Below are positions 59,231 to 64,000 of a stretch of DNA of 64,000 nucleotides, piece after piece (position 1 is the first letter of the stretch; each line of letters starts with the position of its first letter). The notes under the pieces were generated by a model. The model worked only from the letters and a program-made list of their open reading frames with translations, was not told the DNA's origin and did no database searches. Source of the DNA: Adiantum capillus-veneris (taxonomy: Eukaryota; Streptophyta; Polypodiopsida; Polypodiales; Pteridaceae); contig CM043960.1 of assembly GCA_014529385.2 (NCBI GenBank), positions 28,039,896 to 28,103,895 on the forward strand, read 5' to 3'. Position numbers and translations under genes: made by a program.

Positions 59231-62200
59231 TCATTGCACGTCCTCGTGCAAGTTGTCTTTGAGCGAGTCTACTATCTTCTTTGGAGCGTTGCAGTAAGAT
59301 TTCTGAGTTTTTGAGCTCTTGTTTCAATCTCGACTTTGGTGGCCAGCTCTCTGAAGGGATTATTACTTAGGGGACTTTGGTAGGTGATGTGGCAGGCTGG
59401 CAGATCTTTTGTCATTGAATTGAATATGGAAGAGTCCACTTTGAAGAAGCCTGTCATGAAAGCCTCTTCAAAGGTCTGCATGTAATGAGAGGGCAGAAGC
59501 ATGACTCTTGCATACAATCCCATGATGACATTCCTACTTGGGATTTATGTCTCCATATTCTAGCAAACGCCCCCGTACCTTCGACAAAAACTTGCCAGGG
59601 ATGCTCTGTTGCTTCGATATCATGAAAAGTTGTAATGCATGTGATGAGCATTTTGGAAATCTTTACTAGCATCTGACAGGCGAGATCTAGGATCTCCTTC
59701 ATGTTGATTACTCCTTTTAGAGTTTTAACCATGTATGGCTCAGATGGTGGGGTGTTATTAAGAGGTTTTGTGATTAGCGAGTAGTTTAGCATTGTCGGTC
59801 TTTTGCTTTGCCAAAAATAAAAATTGTCCCAGAATCATCGTCTATTGATGGGATAGTAAGTGGGATCAATCCTGAGATACTGGGGAGCGTTCCTGTAATA
59901 GATTTCATTGGTTGGTTGCTGATCAAACCAATTTTTCTACCAGAGGGTTTGATTGTCTATGATGGTCTGAATATGAAGGGCTGTAACAGGACCCTCTCTA
60001 TAGTCCCCTCTGCTGTTTGGTACAAGCTCGAGGAGCATCTTTTGCTGCCATAATTTAACTTCTCGCCGCATCAATGGCAGTGTGATCATCTTGTGCCCGT
60101 GATTCTTTACTACCTCATCTAGAGTGATCATGAGGAGGGCAACCAATTCCAGCACCTTCAGTTCATATTGCATATAAGCTTTGTGTGAAGAGTCCTTAAC
60201 ATCTGAGATCCAGCGCTGAAGATCATCCCTTGTTGACTCCGAAGTGGATGCCGTGGCAAGATCTGTAGATTCATCCGTTCCTTTTTCCGTGCTGGTAGTG
60301 GACACCTATGTTTGATGAGCTTCAAATGTTCCTTGTTTAAATTCTTCTGCTTGCTCAAAGTCCCTTGGGGCCTACTGATATTTTTTCTGATCTGCTCTTA
60401 GAGCTGCTAAAATCCCCTCTTGCCTCGGCCAATTGCCTTTTTAAATCTTCGATTTCCTCATCCTTGGCCTGTTATAGGGCCCTATGACCAGTCGTCCTGA
60501 TTTGTCTGTCATATTTCTCTTGATTCAGGGCTTCTTTCAACTCTTTGATTTCTTGACTCTAAGAGGTAGATCTTGTAGTCGTCATTGAGGAGGAGGGGGT
60601 CTCTTGTATGGCCAGTAGCTGAGCCAGAGATCTACTAACCACCGGATACCAGCCTTGTAGCTTCTCATTTTGTTCTCTTTCTCTGGTTAGCTCCTCCTCA
60701 AGGTGTTGCTGCTCGACCTCCCGGGGGATTCACCATGGTAAACTTACCACACCACGTAAGTGCAAGAGAGGGGGGTTTTTTTACAAGTTACATAAGCATA
60801 TAAGTTAGGGGTAGGCCCCCATTAATTTATCTCCCAAGCTTAAAAATATGGGGGGGGGGGGGGGGGGGGGATGAGAAAAGAGAAAAAAGAGAGGAAGTTT
60901 TTGTGTTTCAAAATCATGGCTTCCAAAAAGAGTCTACCCTCGAACTTGCGAGTCAATCGCTACAAAGATACATGCAAGAACTAACACTGCTTTGTATCAA
61001 TTGCTTGTTTTGTGATTATAGCTCATTTGAGAGGGATGAAAGCTCTAAAGAGTTTGTATAGATGCAATTTACACGGAGAACCTAACACAACTTAATAACC
61101 ATGTTTTTTTGGAGAAATTTAGATGGGTCAAAATTGGACGAGTAGCTAGAGTGCAGGTTGAATGGGCACATAGCTTGAAAGTCAAACTACGACACATTGA
61201 GTGCACATCTAGCTATCATCATAAGTGGTTCCTTAGTACGTTGCCATTCACTATGCTACACGCTCTTTGACTAGTTTTACTCAGTTAGATCATGTGAGAC
61301 CTAAATTTTATATGTAAGACAAGGGTATGATAGTTTTTTGCATTGATTGTTGTATAAGCGTGGAAAGGGGGGTCACTTTCCCTTATATGAGTTGTATATA
61401 TGGGTTTTGTCAAAGTTGTTTGCTCGCAGGTGGCATCCCATTTTGTATATAGAGTGAATCCCCTGGGCTCGACCTGAAATGAAAAGCGTGGCTCGTTAAA
61501 TTGTTGCACTTCCTTGTAATAGCAGGCTACATTCTCCTGTTCTCTTTGCAACTCCGATTGTGCCTAGAGTTGTGCCTTCTCTAGTGCTTCTATTTGTTGC
61601 TTTAGCTGCAAGGACTCTGTTGTTGTTTTAGATGCTTCCTTCTTGGTATCTTCTAACTCCAGCTCTCGGAGATTGTAAAGAGCCCTTTGACATTGAAACT
61701 GTAGCTTTATCTACTCTAAGTGAGCATCAATGTCAAAGGATTGGACTATCTCTACTCCTTCCTCCATGGTCGCTTGTGAGCGTGGTGATCTTGGCCTATG
61801 CTATCCTTTTTGGCCCTGATCCGATTGTTCAGCCGCCTCAGCTTGCTTTTCTCTTTGTTTCGAATCTTTTAGAGCAGAAGAAGTTGTGGCGGGCTTTCTT
61901 TGTGCGTACTCCGTTTCTTGATTTGTTTTGTGTTTCGTCTGCTTTTCCTCCACTCCTTGTTTTGGAAAGCCTGTAATTTTTCCTTCCTCTTTTTTCGAAG
62001 TCTCTGGAAGTACCTCAGCGTCCTTGGGAGAACCAAGGTCTTGACCTTGCTGTTCCTGTGTATCGTGTTGTTCCTCTCCTTGCAAGTGACTTTCCACTTT
62101 TTTTTCTTTGATTAGATTCAACCGATGATTCGAGATCATCGATGCGTATCTTCTTTGATTCTTCTTTTTTCCTTTTCTCCATCTTTCGCTTGAGTTCATT

Positions 62201-63519
62201 GTGAATGCACTGCCGCATGGCGCTGGCAATATCGCGTTTTTCTTTAGCTTCCTACCTCTTTTGTTGCTTGATCCTTTCTAAAGCTGTTGTTTGCCTGCGT
62301 AGCAACGGAATATTTTTTCCTTCATCCTCTTCTTTCTCATCATCCGCTTCTGTTCCTTGGGTTTGTTTCTGATCTTGCTTTTGTTGGCAGAGCCTTTCCC
62401 TCAATGCCTAAGCTTCTTCCATTGTTCTCCTGGCATGGTAATGGGAATAGCCTCTGTCACATGCAAAACTTTCTTTCATAATCATGTATATCCAAATGTG
62501 TATGGGCCATCATGCTCCTCCTCCAAAGACTCATACTCCGAAGGAGTGTCTTTTGGGTGGGACCCTTCTTCCTGTCTACTCCAAGCATCTGACTCGGTCT
62601 TCTCGCTATCAAAATCCTTTAATGGTGTGCTTTGCCTTATCTGTTTGACTTTTGGTTTTGGCCTTGTAGAAGGTCCTGCCACTGGTCTTACATCTCTTTT
62701 AGATCTCTGGATCAGATCTATCTGCGCTTCTGCGGGTGATAGATCCTTGATCATCCGTAGTGCCTGATAGGCTATACGTGTGAGCATTGGTCCCCCGTTC
62801 ATGTAAGCTTTACTTCTTTGATTCTCTTTTAGGTTTGCTTCCACAATAGTGTCAAGAACATAGCTTTCAAAGTCACGACTGACCACCCTACCTTCAGCCA
62901 ATCCTATTGCCATTACCACGGCCATGTGCAACAAAGGTTCGGTATATCTAGGTGGCTTCTGCACCTTGAAATGCTACGATATAAGGGGCAATGGCAGTTT
63001 AGTTTATGAGTAGACCAGGTTTTGATACGTGGAGCTTGTGGCCTCATTGCTTCAAAAAGGCTTTTTCATTGTCTATTCCCTTCGTCTTTTGCAAGAGATT
63101 GTTCGTCCCTTGCGGCAAGTGGAGGGCTTCATTGATAATTTTCGTTGTGATCTTTACCTTGACGACTGCCCCATCCTTGTCAATCCTTGTCCATTAGAGT
63201 TGCTTCCCCATTGTACTGAATTGAACTTATGATCTCGTGAGCTCGTTTGAAGTCCGTACCCCAAGGAGACAGTCGTAAGAAGTTGTCTAGCTGTAGGCAC
63301 CTACCCCCTGCTTGCACTTCTGGCTTTTGGTGCAAAGTCCACATTTCCTGTGGAAGCCTTTACAATTTCTCCGTCTACTTCTTGAAACTTTCCAATGAAG
63401 ATGTTCGCTGGTATTGCTTCAAGTACCTGTTTGATGATGTAAGCTTTCTCATTGGATGAGATATCGGTTATCTCATAGGGTGCCACGTTCCACTCCCTTT
63501 GTGCTTTCCTTTGAGGCAT
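59231..63519 (-). pseudogene. Coiled-coil, Gag-like polyprotein, copy 2 (broken)
   Basis: Minus-strand ATG at 63519 (MPQRKAQREWNVAPYEITDI) to the TGA at 59231, with the 747-bp transposon at 60720-61466 removed about 3.5 kb. It contains a segment missing from copy 1: EPLLHMAVVMAIGLAEGRVV, SRDFESYVLDTIVEANLKEN and RIAYQALRMIKDLSPAEAQ (62964-62482), a globular helical domain. The K/E/Q-rich coiled coil follows (QEQQGQDLGSPKDAE), then DLQRWISDVKDSSHKAYMQY and the C-terminal FMTGFFKVDSSIF domain. Stops and frame changes are frequent and at other positions than in copy 1, so the two copies decayed independently. Confidence 0.6.
60720..61466. mobile_element. 747-bp non-autonomous Mutator-like element
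   Basis: Ends CCCGGGGGATTCAC and GTGAATCCCCTGG are inverted repeats related to those of the 246-bp MITE (CCCGGGGAGGTCAC). A perfect 9-bp duplication GCTCGACCT flanks it (60711-60719 and 61467-61475). It has a G21 run at 60850-60870 and no supported gene. It interrupts the coiled-coil ORF of copy 2. Confidence 0.93.
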
Positions 63520-63716
63520 CCTGCTATCAACTCTAGCATTGAAAATAGGTTTGAGCCAATGATTAGAACTGCTAGAAAGTGTAAACTCGACCATAAAATG
63601 AAAGATGAGCATAACTTTGTCAAAACTACTCCAAATTTCACCAAATTTCACCAGTGCATCTAAGATTACTATAGGCACAGGAATGTAATGTAACAGATGA
63701 ATTTTGACAAAAAGGA

Positions 63717-63849
63717 ACATGGATCGCAATCCTTGTTGGGATGATTTTTGAAATTCTAACTTTGGGAAGTTATTCCTAGGCATATGGGGATGCTACTGAG
63801 CAATTTTCTCTGGATTTAGGGTTGAAGGTACATGGATCGCGATCCATGT
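63717..63849. repeat. Palindrome pair in the leader of copy 2
   Basis: ACATGGATCGCAATCCTTGT (63717-63736) and the perfect palindrome ACATGGATCGCGATCCATGT (63830-63849), 113 bp apart. They are the counterparts of 9035-9054 and 8922-8941 with the same spacing. Confidence 0.9.
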
Positions 63850-64000
63850 TGGGCAACATTTTGGAAATTTGATGATACCATTTGGTAGGGTTCACCTAGA
63901 TTATGCCTTGGTCCAAAAAAATTGAGATTTGGATCAATGGTTTGACACTTGGGCTAAATTTTAAAAACCTTTTGCAGACTTAAAGGTTTTTGGCATTTTG

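Larger units (their letters stand above)
58328..64000 (-). mobile_element. Coiled-coil LTR element, copy 2, inverted; runs off the window
   Basis: Reverse-strand copy of 8810-13191 with moderate divergence. LTR at 58328-59215, broken coiled-coil ORF 59231-63519, palindrome leader 63520-64000. It lies in the hydrolase pseudogene: the flanking bases 58323-58327 are AACAT. The other end is outside the window. It is itself interrupted by a 747-bp transposon. Confidence 0.8.

Overview
The window looks like intergenic DNA from a large, repeat-rich land-plant genome. The evidence is Ty3/gypsy and Ty1/copia retroelements primed by initiator-Met tRNA (binding site TGGTATCAGAGC), short GT-AG introns, decayed plant housekeeping genes (S-adenosylhomocysteine hydrolase and branched-chain aminotransferase) and very long (GA)n/(CT)n tracts. 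One gypsy pol type (18.9-31.6 kb) is of a kind I associate with seed-free plants such as ferns and mosses, but I cannot fix the taxon. I see no rRNA or tRNA gene, no CRISPR array, and no clearly intact host gene.

Layout. 1-3.7 kb: a recent tandem duplication of about 2.1 kb, packed with microsatellites. 4.4-6.7 kb: a broken gene with the permuted motifs of a beta-class DNA methyltransferase, interrupted by a 246-bp MITE. 6.7-8.1 kb: a 0.68-kb tandem duplication. 8.4-13.2 kb: the 3' part of an LTR element with a palindrome-rich leader, a long coiled-coil Gag-like gene and a 0.88-kb LTR; an inverted second copy lies at 58.3-64 kb, inserted in the hydrolase pseudogene. 13.3-18.6 kb: a gag-like fragment, an ORF with a membrane segment, and a microsatellite-rich block with a TATA box. 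18.9-31.6 kb: a decayed gypsy pol split by a 10.6-kb element. 33.3-34.9 kb: seven evenly placed palindromes. 36.3-40 kb: another decayed gypsy pol carrying three small inserted elements. 40.7-43 kb: a small copia-like gag-only element. 44.1-53 kb: a complete, very young chromodomain-type gypsy element with 1594-bp LTRs and a TTTCT target duplication, inserted in the end of an acidic ORF. 53-58.3 kb: tandem repeats and the hydrolase pseudogene.

The most interesting object is the 10.6-kb element at 19574-30210. It has 32-bp terminal inverted repeats (30/32 identical) and splits the gypsy pol exactly in frame with no visible target duplication. On its minus strand it carries a four-exon transposase-like gene, a histone H3-fold gene with centromeric-H3-like traits, and a Ulp1/SENP-type (C48) protease. 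The H3-like gene lies between arrays of hairpin-forming repeats that share one core motif. I know of no described transposon combining these parts.
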